Notes under the pieces: model-generated | Told to the model about the DNA's origin: nothing | The model's database searches: none | Seen by the model: the letters and a program-made list of their open reading frames with translations, nothing else | Shown here: one piece after another, positions 1 to 6,185 of the stretch | Numbering within the stretch: the first letter of the stretch is position 1 | How the letters are laid out: every line of letters starts with the position of its first letter | Made by a program: the position numbers and the translations under genes | Source: an uncultured Bacteroidales bacterium | GTDB lineage: Bacteria; Bacteroidota; Bacteroidia; Bacteroidales; UBA932 | Assembly (NCBI GenBank): GCA_937898205.1 | Contig: CALEJC010000159.1 | Span: forward strand, 1 to 9,863 | Length of the DNA: 9,863 nucleotides | Direction: 5' to 3'

Positions 1-855
1 CGTGACCTGCTCGTGAGCAGGACCGCCGGCCTTGATGCACTTCTCGACCTTCCTGCTTCGCTCAAGAAGCGATATAAGGACCAGGCAGACAGATGTTCTG
101 TGAAGTTCCTCTACGAAGGTATCAATGTCTGCAGCAGATGCGAAGCTTCATACCGCGGCTCTGCCAACCAACGTCTGCACATCGAGCTGGCGCTGATGAA
201 TCTCTCCTTCCTCAATAGAGAGCCGGCAGTTCAGCCTGTTGCTCCTGCAGTTCAGCCGGCCGTTGCAGCGCAGCCTGTGGCGGCAGCTCCTGCACCCGCT
301 CCAACGCCTGTGGCAGCTGCTCAACCGGTAGCAGCGTCGGGCCCTGCCCCAGTGCAACAGCCTGCACAGACACCTGCACCGAAGAAAGCCAGCAGGTTTG
401 CCTCTTCGCTCTCGCTCACATCTCTGATGAACGAGAAAGAAGAAGCAGTCAAGCCGGAAGTGCAGACCCGCCAGGAGGTGCAACTCCCTTCTGATGAGGA
501 TCTTAAGGCGAAGTGGAACGAGCTTGCGCTCAAGTACTCTGCGCAGCCTCGTCTCTCTACGGCCCTGGCAAAGGCCAAGCTGGTGATAGGCGAGAAAGAA
601 GGTAAGAAGGTTATAGAGTTTTCAGTGACCAACGAGGCCCAGAAGAAGTGGATTGAGGAGAAGATGCTTCGTGATATGGAAAACAAGTTCTGTGCGATCA
701 TGAACTGTGGCCTTCTGAGGCTTGAACCTTATGTGATCCCTGACGAAGAGAAGGAAGAAATAAAATATATGCCTTCGGAGAAGGCTGAGGATTTGATTAA
801 ACGCAACGAAGAGGTAAGGGACTTTGTGATAGACCTTGGCCTGGACATCAGATAG
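1..855 (+). CDS. dnaX: DNA polymerase III subunit gamma/tau, C-terminal part (5' truncated by window edge)
   Basis: This is the C-terminal 284 residues of the clamp-loader ATPase subunit that loads the sliding clamp at the replication fork. The frame is already open at base 1 (reads RDLLVSRTAG), so the GTG at 13 is an internal valine, not a start. What is seen: the end of the third AAA+ domain, with the conserved stretch around ASYRGSANQRLHIELALMNL (about residues 50-69); then an Ala/Pro/Val/Gln-rich linker (about residues 75-130, bases 223-400); then a charged tau-type C-terminal domain ending in LIKRNEEVRDFVIDLGLDI, which resembles the usual Bacteroidetes DnaX tail. The ATPase motifs lie upstream of the window. 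I saw no A-rich slippery heptamer of the E. coli type, so a frameshifted gamma form is not suggested by this part. lptB follows after 6 bp, so this is probably the first visible gene of an operon. Confidence 0.88.
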   Translation, partial: RDLLVSRTAGLDALLDLPASLKKRYKDQADRCSVKFLYEGINVCSRCEASYRGSANQRLHIELALMNLSFLNREPAVQPVAPAVQPAVAAQPVAAAPAPAPTPVAAAQPVAASGPAPVQQPAQTPAPKKASRFASSLSLTSLMNEKEEAVKPEVQTRQEVQLPSDEDLKAKWNELALKYSAQPRLSTALAKAKLVIGEKEGKKVIEFSVTNEAQKKWIEEKMLRDMENKFCAIMNCGLLRLEPYVIPDEEKEEIKYMPSEKAEDLIKRNEEVRDFVIDLGLDIR

Positions 856-861
856 GAAAAG

Positions 862-1638
862 ATGAAACTATATTGCCAAAATCTTGTTAAGAAATATGGC
901 CTCCGTACCGTTGTAAAAGGCGTGTCGATGGAGGTTAACCAAGGAGAGATTGTGGGTTTTCTTGGGCCAAACGGTGCCGGTAAGACCACAAGTTTCTATA
1001 TGATCACAGGTCAGATCAAGCCCAACGAGGGCAGGGTCTTCCTTGAAGATGAAGAGCTTACCGAGCTCCCTATGTATGAGCGTGCCCAAAAGGGTGTGGG
1101 CTATCTTCCTCAGGATGCTTCTGTGTTTAGGAAGATGTCGGTGGAAGACAACATCCTTTCCGTAATGGAGATGAAGGGTATTCCGAGAGCTCAGAGGCTT
1201 GAGAAGATGGAGTCTTTGATCGATGAGTTCAATCTTTCCAAGGTGCGCAAGTCGCTGGGCATCCAGCTTTCAGGAGGTGAGCGACGCCGTTGCGAGATTG
1301 CTCGTGCACTGGCGATCGATCCTAAGTTTATCCTTCTTGATGAGCCGTTTGCCGGGGTGGATCCTATCGCGGTAGAAGATATCCAGTATATCATCGCAAA
1401 GCTCAAATATCGTAATATCGGCGTGATTATCACTGACCATAATGTGGGTGAGACTCTGGCAATCACCGACCGAGCATACCTCCTTTATGAGGGCTCTATC
1501 CTTCAGGAAGGCACTCCTGAGCAGCTTGCAAGTGATGAGGATGTGCGCACCAAATACCTTGGTTCCGGCTTCGTGCTGAAGAGGAGCGTTTCGGTGGAGA
1601 GAGCAAAAGCCGAATATGAAGCAAAATTAAAACAGTAA
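862..1638 (+). CDS. lptB: LPS export ABC transporter ATP-binding protein LptB
   Basis: This is the cytoplasmic ATPase of the LptB2FG transporter, which extracts lipopolysaccharide from the inner membrane and drives it across the periplasm. The 258 residues carry the full ABC set: Walker A GPNGAGKTT (35-43), Q-loop Gln84 in YLPQDASVF, signature LSGGE (136-140), Walker B FILLDEP (156-162) and switch His193 in TDHNV. YLPQDASVFRKMSVEDNI is typical of LptB rather than of amino-acid ABC ATPases; the Phe89-Arg90 after the Q-loop is where family knowledge places the contact with the LptF/LptG coupling helices. The C-terminus extends about 20 residues, rich in Lys/Glu/Ala, beyond a minimal LptB. The ATG at 862 is 6 bp after dnaX and has an AGGA a few bases upstream inside the dnaX stop region. 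cmk follows after 4 bp. LptF/G/C/A are not in the window. Confidence 0.95.
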   Translation: MKLYCQNLVKKYGLRTVVKGVSMEVNQGEIVGFLGPNGAGKTTSFYMITGQIKPNEGRVFLEDEELTELPMYERAQKGVGYLPQDASVFRKMSVEDNILSVMEMKGIPRAQRLEKMESLIDEFNLSKVRKSLGIQLSGGERRRCEIARALAIDPKFILLDEPFAGVDPIAVEDIQYIIAKLKYRNIGVIITDHNVGETLAITDRAYLLYEGSILQEGTPEQLASDEDVRTKYLGSGFVLKRSVSVERAKAEYEAKLKQ

Positions 1639-1642
1639 CAAA

Positions 1643-2326
1643 ATGAGAATCCCGGATATCAAGATTGCCGTCGACGGCTATTCATCTACAGGCAAGAGCT
1701 CCTTTGCCAAGTTGCTCGCAAAAAAGTTTGATTTCCTTTATCTGGATTCGGGCGCGATGTATCGTGGCGTGACCTATTTTGCCCAGCAAAACGGATATAT
1801 TACTCCTGATAATGTCATTTCGGATAGTCTCCAGAACGCACTCAAGGAGCTTGATCTTCATTTTGAAGCCGGTAGTCAGCTTTATATGGGCACAGAGTGT
1901 ATCGAGAGTCAGATCCGTTCTATGACTGTCTCGTCGCAGGTGAGTCCGATCGCTACAGTGGCCTATGTCCGTGCGTGGGTCGATGAGAGACTTCATGCCT
2001 TTTCTAAGGGTGGCAGAGTCGTGATGGATGGACGGGATATAGGTACAACGGTGTTTCCGGATGCCGAGATAAAGATCTTTATGACAGCGTCTGCCGAGGT
2101 CAGAGCCAAGCGCCGTTATGATGAGATGGTTGCAAAAGGGCAAAATCCTGACCTTCAGGAGGTTCTTGAAAACCTCCAGCAAAGGGATTATATTGATTCT
2201 CATAGAGAGACTTCTCCTCTTAAAAAGGCTGATGATGCCTTTACTCTGGACAATTCTGAGATGACCATGTCTGAAGAACTCGCTTGGGTTCAAGGTCTGA
2301 TCCAAGGTAAGTTTGGACTTCTGTAA
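1643..2326 (+). CDS. cmk: Cytidylate kinase
   Basis: Phosphorylates CMP and dCMP with ATP in the cytoplasm, recycling pyrimidine nucleotides for RNA, DNA and phospholipid precursors. The 227 residues match the usual length of bacterial Cmk. Visible motifs are the P-loop DGYSSTGKSS (11-20), the LDSGAMYRGV nucleotide-binding segment (34-43), DGRDIGTTVFPDA (129-141) with the CMP-contacting Arg131-Asp132, and the lid-like RDYIDSHRETSPLKKADDA (181-199). The P-loop has Tyr-Ser-Ser in place of the more common Pro/Ala-Ser-Gly, within the variation seen in the family. The start ATG at 1643 follows lptB by 4 bp behind an A-rich AACAAA leader and not an SD, a normal Bacteroidetes arrangement. The stop codon overlaps the next start (TAATG at 2324-2328), which suggests coupling with ispH. 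Confidence 0.95.
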   Translation: MRIPDIKIAVDGYSSTGKSSFAKLLAKKFDFLYLDSGAMYRGVTYFAQQNGYITPDNVISDSLQNALKELDLHFEAGSQLYMGTECIESQIRSMTVSSQVSPIATVAYVRAWVDERLHAFSKGGRVVMDGRDIGTTVFPDAEIKIFMTASAEVRAKRRYDEMVAKGQNPDLQEVLENLQQRDYIDSHRETSPLKKADDAFTLDNSEMTMSEELAWVQGLIQGKFGLL

Positions 2327-3213
2327 TGAGAGTAGAGATTGATAAACAATCGGGCTTTTGTGGCGGAGTGATCAGGGCCATAGGGACTGCGGAACGCTTC
2401 CTGGGAGAGCATGGTGGACGCTTGTATTCGCTCGGCGCCATTGTGCACAATGAGGAAGAGCTGGCAAGGCTGAATTCGCTTGGGCTGGAGACTGTTTCTG
2501 TCGCTGACCTGCCTTCTTTGAGTTCTCCTGCGGAGAAAAAAACGCTTCTGATCCGTGCTCATGGCGAGCCGCCTGCTGTCTATCAGCAGGTATCTGCTCT
2601 TGGATTTGACCTGATAGATTGCACCTGCCCTGTGGTCCTGGGGCTTCAGAAGCAGATCCGTGAGGCCTATGCGCGCTTGAATGCTGCCGGTGGCAGGGTG
2701 ATTATCTATGGAAAAGATGGCCATCCGGAAGTGCTGGGGCTGGTCGGTCAGGTGGATGGAGATGTGATAGTGGTCCAGACAGTGGCCCAGCTTGAAGAGA
2801 TGGAAGCCTGTGGGGCTCTTAGCTTTGATTGTCCGATCGAGCTTTTCTCGCAGACGACGATGAGCCCTGTGGGATATCAATCGATCGCAGAGTACCTTGC
2901 TTCACGCATGCCGGACTCGCTCCTTGTCGTCCATAAGACAATCTGCTCGCAGGTGGCATCCAGACACAAGGAACTCGTCTCGTTTGCCCGAGCTCACGAT
3001 GTGATTGTATTCGTAGCGGGGAGTTCCAGCTCCAACGGTAAGGTGCTTTATGACCTCTGTAAAAAGGAAAATGCCCGCACCTACCACATCGGTTCCCCAT
3101 CTGAGATTGATCCAGAGTGGTTCTTACCTAGCGATTTTGTGGGCATTTGCGGGGCAACTTCCACCCCAAAGTGGCTTCTTGATCAGGTCGCCACAACTAT
3201 TTCAGAGCTGTAA
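2326..3213 (+). CDS. ispH: 4-hydroxy-3-methylbut-2-enyl diphosphate reductase (IspH/LytB)
   Basis: Iron-sulfur enzyme that converts HMBPP to IPP and DMAPP in the last step of the MEP pathway, so the organism appears to use this isoprenoid route. All key residues are visible in the 295 residues: cluster cysteines Cys12 (SGFCGGV), Cys101 (CTCPVV) and Cys207 (KTICSQ); substrate-binding His41 (VHNEEE), His79 (IRAHGE), His133 and the proton-relay Glu135 (DGHPEV); Thr177/Thr178 (SQTTMS); Ser235-Ser236-Asn237 (SSSSNGK); and Ser279 in GATSTP. Length is slightly shorter than the E. coli enzyme (about 316). The start overlaps the cmk stop by one base. The 3' end overlaps the tail of the convergent hydrolase gene by 17 bp, with no terminator hairpin seen between them. 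The FeS redox partner is not encoded nearby. Confidence 0.96.
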   Translation: MRVEIDKQSGFCGGVIRAIGTAERFLGEHGGRLYSLGAIVHNEEELARLNSLGLETVSVADLPSLSSPAEKKTLLIRAHGEPPAVYQQVSALGFDLIDCTCPVVLGLQKQIREAYARLNAAGGRVIIYGKDGHPEVLGLVGQVDGDVIVVQTVAQLEEMEACGALSFDCPIELFSQTTMSPVGYQSIAEYLASRMPDSLLVVHKTICSQVASRHKELVSFARAHDVIVFVAGSSSSNGKVLYDLCKKENARTYHIGSPSEIDPEWFLPSDFVGICGATSTPKWLLDQVATTISEL

Positions 3214-4264
3214 TCCATTGTGCAATGTCTTCCAGGACCTCTTCTGAGATGGTCTCGGCGATGAACTGGTAGCTCATTGCAGTCTTTTCGTCACATGGCT
3301 GGAAAAGGTGATTGAGTCCCGGGTACTCTTTGATGAGATTTTTGTCGTTGCCTGTGAGGTTTTTCTCAAGTTGAGGGATATTGTCTTTGCTGACTACCTG
3401 CTTGTCCAGGCTGCCGTTTATCGCCATAGCCGGGCAACTTATCTTCTTTATATCTTCTTCAGGATTATAGGCGAGGGTCCATACCATCCACGGATTCATC
3501 TGCTTGATGACCTCTACAAGATTGGCCTCCAGTACCCCTGGAATATCGAGGTTCTTTGATGTGATAATCTCTTTTACGTGCTCCCGGTGATCCTCTCCAA
3601 TCCGGCCTGCGACCACATCTCTAAGCACCTGCTCAAACGCAGTGCAGTAGTCATTGAGGGCCTGCCCCTTAATCCCTGCAAGAGGCAGGATGGCCCTGTT
3701 CTGTCCTACCAGCATTGTGATGCCGTCAGTCGCAGGACCTGCGAGCGAAACGAGGAAGTCGACGCTTCCTTCTGCCCCCATCATGAAGGCAATGCTGCCG
3801 CCTTCGCTATGTCCAAGCACTCCTACCTTGCCAAACTTGCCCAGGCTGCGAAGATACTCAATGCCTGCGAGGGCGTCTGCTTTGTTGTTAAGAGAAGTCG
3901 TATTGTCTGTAGGCCCTGTCGATTTACCTACTCCTCGGTCATCATATCTGAGCGAAGCGATGCCTTTCTTGGCAAGATAGTCTGCGATGACAAGAAACGG
4001 CTTGTGTCCGAAAAGCTCTTCATTGCGGTCCTGGGCTCCGCTGCCTGTGACCATCAGGACAACCGGGATGCTGCCCTGGGGATAGATGTGGTGCATGACG
4101 GGGTAGGTGAGAGTGCCGCTGAGTGTGGCACCTTCCGCTTCATTGGTGAAACTGACTTCTTCAGTTACATAAGGAAACGGCTCTTTGGGAGTCTGTGGAC
4201 GCTGAGCGTTGGCGCAGGATATGCTCAAACATGCTATCAGAGATAGTGCTACTCTTCTAATCAT
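3197..4264 (-). CDS. Secreted alpha/beta-hydrolase (serine esterase/peptidase S9-like)
   Basis: A 355-residue serine hydrolase that is probably exported to the periplasm or beyond. Residues 1-20 form a Sec signal peptide (MIRR charge, hydrophobic core, ANA before Gln21). The nucleophile elbow is GHSEGG with Ser153; the oxyanion/early strand is VVLMVTGSGAQDRNE (68-82); LRYDDRGVGKS (105-115) is typical of this hydrolase class; the acid is likely Asp287 (INGSLDKQV) and the base His319 (LNHLFQP). A cap insertion covers about 180-270. The family resembles bacterial proteins annotated as alpha/beta fold hydrolase or dienelactone-hydrolase-like; the substrate cannot be told from sequence. It is the last gene of the SPFH-RHH-hydrolase set; its ATG overlaps the RHH gene end by 8 bp, and its 3' end overlaps ispH on the opposite strand by 17 bp. 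Confidence 0.88.
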   Translation of the reverse strand: MIRRVALSLIACLSISCANAQRPQTPKEPFPYVTEEVSFTNEAEGATLSGTLTYPVMHHIYPQGSIPVVLMVTGSGAQDRNEELFGHKPFLVIADYLAKKGIASLRYDDRGVGKSTGPTDNTTSLNNKADALAGIEYLRSLGKFGKVGVLGHSEGGSIAFMMGAEGSVDFLVSLAGPATDGITMLVGQNRAILPLAGIKGQALNDYCTAFEQVLRDVVAGRIGEDHREHVKEIITSKNLDIPGVLEANLVEVIKQMNPWMVWTLAYNPEEDIKKISCPAMAINGSLDKQVVSKDNIPQLEKNLTGNDKNLIKEYPGLNHLFQPCDEKTAMSYQFIAETISEEVLEDIAQWITALK

Positions 4265-4439
4265 CTTTACTTTCTTTATTTGTCTTTTTTAATCGTCCGC
4301 TCTTGCGAAGGGCTTCGGAGATGATCCACTGGAGCTGGCCGTTGGTGGAGCGGAACTCATCTTCCGCCCACTTCTCCACGGCCTCCATTGTCTGCGCGTC
4401 GATGCGTAGCACAAAACTCTTATTTTGCTCCTTCGGCAT
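4257..4439 (-). CDS. Arc-like ribbon-helix-helix small DNA-binding protein
   Basis: A 60-residue protein that looks like a complete ribbon-helix-helix domain: a beta strand KSFVLRI (8-14), helix A from about DAQTMEAVEKWAEDEF, then TNGQLQWIISEALRKSG as helix B. It can be laid without gaps over the core of phage P22 Arc (FNLRW / RSVNSEI against FVLRI / RSTNGQL). RHH proteins bind operators as dimers, with strand side chains reading the major groove; here Lys8, Val10 and Arg12 region residues would do so. The tail is Lys/Ser/Asp-rich and probably disordered. It sits 23 bp after the SPFH gene and overlaps the hydrolase start by 8 bp, so it is cotranscribed with both. No toxin-like partner is visible, so I do not call it an antitoxin. 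The target is unknown; autoregulation is an inference only. Confidence 0.8.
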   Translation of the reverse strand: MPKEQNKSFVLRIDAQTMEAVEKWAEDEFRSTNGQLQWIISEALRKSGRLKKTNKESKDD

Positions 4440-4462
4440 AGTTCAAAGATAGCCTTTATCTA

Positions 4463-5440
4463 TTAATGATGCAATGTGCCGGTGTTGACTACAGGCTGAG
4501 CTGACTCGTCTGAGCAGAGGACTACCAGAAGATTGCTGACCATAGCGGCCTTTCTTTCCTCGTCAAGCTCCACGATCTCTTTTTCAGAAAGCTGGTCGAT
4601 AGCCATCTTGACCATCGAAACTGCACCCTCCACGATCTTCTCGCGTGCTGAAATGATGGCGTCTGCCTGCTGGCGGCGAAGCATCACTGCTGCGATCTCC
4701 GGAGCGTAGGCGAGATAGTTGATGCGTGCCTCGACAACCTCGATGCCGGCGAGGTCAAGGCGCTCAGCGAGCTTCTGCTCAAGGAGGACGTTGATTTCGT
4801 CAGCATTTGATCTAAGGCTGAGTTCGCCTTCGACGGCTGTGCTGTCATCGTAGGCATAGTTTCCGGCAACCTGCCTGAGGGCTGCGTCACTCTGCACGGC
4901 TACAAAGTTGGCAAGTGCGTCCATGCGAGAGTCGCTGGCGCTGGCCGATGTGATCTCTACATTGCCCTTTGAGGTTGTAGTGGTCATCACCTTGGAAGGA
5001 GTGTCGATGTTGAAGATTGCTTTATATATCTCCTCTCTCTTGACTTTCCATACGAGCACAAGGCCGATCATGATAGGGTTACCCATCTTGTCGTTGACCT
5101 TGATCGGGTCTGCGTTGAGGTTTCTGGCGCGAAGTGAGAGTTTCTTGACGCTGATAAATGGATTGATCCACCAGAAGCCTTCTTGGAGGATGTTACCTCT
5201 GTACTTTCCGAAGAATACGAGGACTCTTGCCTGGTTGGGCTCAATGACCATGAGTCCGCCAAGCATAACAAAGCCGACCAAGGTGCCGATTGAGTAGAGA
5301 ATAGTCATCAGTATGTTGCCCTCGGTTGCGCTGATTACGATGCCCCAGATGCTCAATCCTACGACTGCCAGGGATACGAGTAACATTAAGAAACCATTGG
5401 CTTTGAAGCCTTTGTACTCAAGATTTAAATTGTTTTCCAT
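4463..5440 (-). CDS. SPFH/band-7 (stomatin/prohibitin-type) membrane protein
   Basis: A 325-residue membrane-anchored scaffold protein. Two hydrophobic segments (about 16-38 and 43-66) precede the SPFH domain, which starts at VIEPNQARVLVFFGKYRG (65-82) and continues through GFWWINPF (88-95), LSLRARNLNAD (101-111) and the coiled C-terminal region LEQKLAERLDLAGIEVVEARINYLAYAPEIAAVMLRRQQADAI (about 220-262). Family members oligomerise in membrane microdomains and often regulate proteases or protein turnover; the specific role here is unknown. A Thr/Ser/Asp-rich segment (about 152-172) interrupts the middle of the domain. The C-terminus is short and ends in GTLHH. It is the first gene of a three-gene set with the RHH protein and the hydrolase. 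A good Bacteroidetes promoter lies upstream (5477-5506). Membrane topology with the SPFH domain cytosolic is assumed from the hairpin-like pair of segments. Confidence 0.9.
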   Translation of the reverse strand: MENNLNLEYKGFKANGFLMLLVSLAVVGLSIWGIVISATEGNILMTILYSIGTLVGFVMLGGLMVIEPNQARVLVFFGKYRGNILQEGFWWINPFISVKKLSLRARNLNADPIKVNDKMGNPIMIGLVLVWKVKREEIYKAIFNIDTPSKVMTTTTSKGNVEITSASASDSRMDALANFVAVQSDAALRQVAGNYAYDDSTAVEGELSLRSNADEINVLLEQKLAERLDLAGIEVVEARINYLAYAPEIAAVMLRRQQADAIISAREKIVEGAVSMVKMAIDQLSEKEIVELDEERKAAMVSNLLVVLCSDESAQPVVNTGTLHH

Positions 5441-5451
5441 TGTCTTGCGTG

Positions 5452-5474
5452 TTAAAATGATATTAAAATGATAT
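5452..5474 (-). repeat. Two tandem copies of an 11-bp AT-rich unit in the SPFH leader
   Basis: On the + strand TTAAAATGATAT occurs at 5452-5463 and again at 5463-5474, so the unit repeats with an 11-bp period, close to one helical turn. With the predicted start near 5470 both copies fall in or at the 5' leader of the SPFH gene. The function is unknown; it could be a binding site or simple AT-rich drift. Confidence 0.5.
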
Positions 5475-5476
5475 CA

Positions 5477-5506
5477 CAAATATAGAAATAAAAAATGACC
5501 CCGCAA
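5477..5506 (-). promoter_or_regulatory. Bacteroidetes-type promoter of the SPFH-RHH-hydrolase operon
   Basis: Read on the - strand, TATATTTG (5484 down to 5477) matches the -7 consensus TAnnTTTG exactly. A TTG (5506 down to 5504) lies upstream with a 19-bp spacer, as expected for the -33 element. Transcription would start near 5470, giving a leader of about 30 nt before the ATG at 5440. The -33 TTG falls in the loop of the efp terminator hairpin, so the two signals overlap physically. Confidence 0.72.
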
Positions 5507-5524
5507 TAGTCGGAGTCATTTTTT
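5490..5524 (-). terminator. Rho-independent terminator of efp
   Basis: The arms 5490-5503 and 5511-5524 pair over 14 positions with one mismatch (5500 with 5514) around a 7-nt loop. In the - direction the hairpin (ACTCCG…CGGGGT core) is followed by a run of T, the layout of an intrinsic terminator. It begins about 19 bp after the efp stop. The A/T outer parts of the stem also give a T run on the + strand, but no + strand gene ends here. Confidence 0.82.
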
Positions 5525-5542
5525 TATAAAATTGTGAGAAAA

Positions 5543-6106
5543 TTAAACTCTCTGGCCGTATGAACGGTCTGAAGTGTTGACTGTGATCTTCTCGCCTGTC
5601 TCGATGAAGAGAGGAACCATGATCTTGGCACCAGTCTCAAGAACAACCTCTTTAAGAGCTGAAGTTGAAGCTGTGTTGCCCTTGACTGCTGGCTCTGAAT
5701 ATGTAACTTCAAGTGTTACATATGTTGGGAGCTCACAAGTGAGGCACTTCTCCTCGCCCACGATAAACATCATCTCAACATGCTGTCCTTCCTTCATGAG
5801 GTCGGCGTTGTCAACAACCTCCTTAGGGAGAAGGATCTGCTCATAGGTCTCTTCGTGCATGAAGTTAAATCCATCCTCCTCTGCATAAAGGAACTGGTAT
5901 GGACGGCGCTCAACCTCGATAGTCTCAATCTTTGCACCAGCGGTGAAAGTGTTTTCAAGGATGCGGCCATTTTCAAGATTGCGGAGCTTGGTCTTTACGA
6001 AAGCAGGACCTTTGCCTGGCTTAACGTGCTGGAACCAAACGATCATACAAGGCTTTCCGTTATATCTAAGGTAAAGTCCGTTTTTGAAATCAGCTGTAGT
6101 TGCCAT
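5543..6106 (-). CDS. efp: Elongation factor P
   Basis: Cytoplasmic translation factor that binds the ribosome between the P and E sites and relieves stalling at polyproline stretches. The 187 residues match the full-length family and its three beta-barrel domains: a KOW-like domain I (about 1-62), an OB domain II (about 66-127) and a C-terminal domain III ending in NTSDRSYGQRV, the family's closing motif. The tip loop reads HVKPGKGPAF with Lys32 at the position that is lysylated (Lys34) in E. coli; no EpmA/EpmB-type modification gene is in the window. The ATG at 6106 is backed by a promoter at 6148-6179 and the gene ends before a strong terminator at 5490-5524, so efp is probably a single-gene transcript, with possible read-through from the DUF4783-like gene upstream. 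Confidence 0.96.
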   Translation of the reverse strand: MATTADFKNGLYLRYNGKPCMIVWFQHVKPGKGPAFVKTKLRNLENGRILENTFTAGAKIETIEVERRPYQFLYAEEDGFNFMHEETYEQILLPKEVVDNADLMKEGQHVEMMFIVGEEKCLTCELPTYVTLEVTYSEPAVKGNTASTSALKEVVLETGAKIMVPLFIETGEKITVNTSDRSYGQRV

Positions 6107-6107
6107 A

Positions 6108-6166
6108 ATTGTATTGATTTATAGATTAAATTCTTAAAAAGACGGCGCAAATTTAGTCAATACAAT
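6108..6166. repeat. Perfect 10-bp inverted repeat around the efp promoter and start codon
   Basis: ATTGTATTGA at 6108-6117 and its exact reverse complement TCAATACAAT at 6157-6166 are separated by 39 bp. One arm sits in the spacer between the -33 and -7 elements, the other directly before the efp ATG. Only one arm would be in the transcript, so an RNA hairpin is not the natural reading; a DNA operator for a dimeric or looping regulator is possible. The AT-rich context raises the chance of coincidence. Confidence 0.5.
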
Positions 6167-6179
6167 CAAGTTTCGCAAA
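6148..6179 (-). promoter_or_regulatory. Bacteroidetes-type promoter of efp
   Basis: On the - strand TAAATTTG (6155 down to 6148) fits the -7 consensus TAnnTTTG, and TTTG (6179 down to 6176) fits the -33 element with a 20-bp spacer. The start would be near 6141, giving a leader of about 35 nt. The -33 box lies only 7 bp beyond the stop codon of the upstream DUF4783-like gene. Confidence 0.75.
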
Positions 6180-6185
6180 TCAAAA

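Noticed and set aside
13..855. GTG at 13 as a true start of a separate short gene
   Set aside because: The frame is open upstream and the residues before it (RDLL) fit the DnaX consensus, so it is an internal codon of a truncated gene.
2158..2177. 7-bp stem, 6-nt loop hairpin (GGAGGTT/AACCTCC)
   Set aside because: Inside cmk coding sequence, without a T run or junction position; no function supported.
1682..2305. Long open frame (207 codons) on the - strand
   Set aside because: It lies wholly antisense to cmk, which has all its motifs; the translation is His/Leu/Arg-rich with no recognisable domain.
2572..2590. 7-bp stem, 5-nt loop hairpin (CCTGCTG/CAGCAGG)
   Set aside because: Lies in the middle of ispH coding sequence with no T run; probably a coincidence of codon choice.
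2290..2880. Open frame of 196 codons on the - strand
   Set aside because: Antisense to ispH, whose catalytic residues are all intact; a composition shadow.
3578..4246. Open frame of 222 codons on the + strand
   Set aside because: Antisense to the secreted hydrolase, which has a signal peptide and catalytic triad; the + frame has no recognisable features.
4205..4264. Lipoprotein signal for the hydrolase (Cys17)
   Set aside because: The residues before the Cys (SIS) do not fit a lipobox well, while ANA followed by Gln fits type I signal cleavage.
4257..4439. Antitoxin of a toxin-antitoxin pair
   Set aside because: RHH antitoxins usually sit next to a RelE/ParE/MazF-type toxin; the neighbours here are a SPFH protein and a signal-peptide hydrolase, neither toxin-like.
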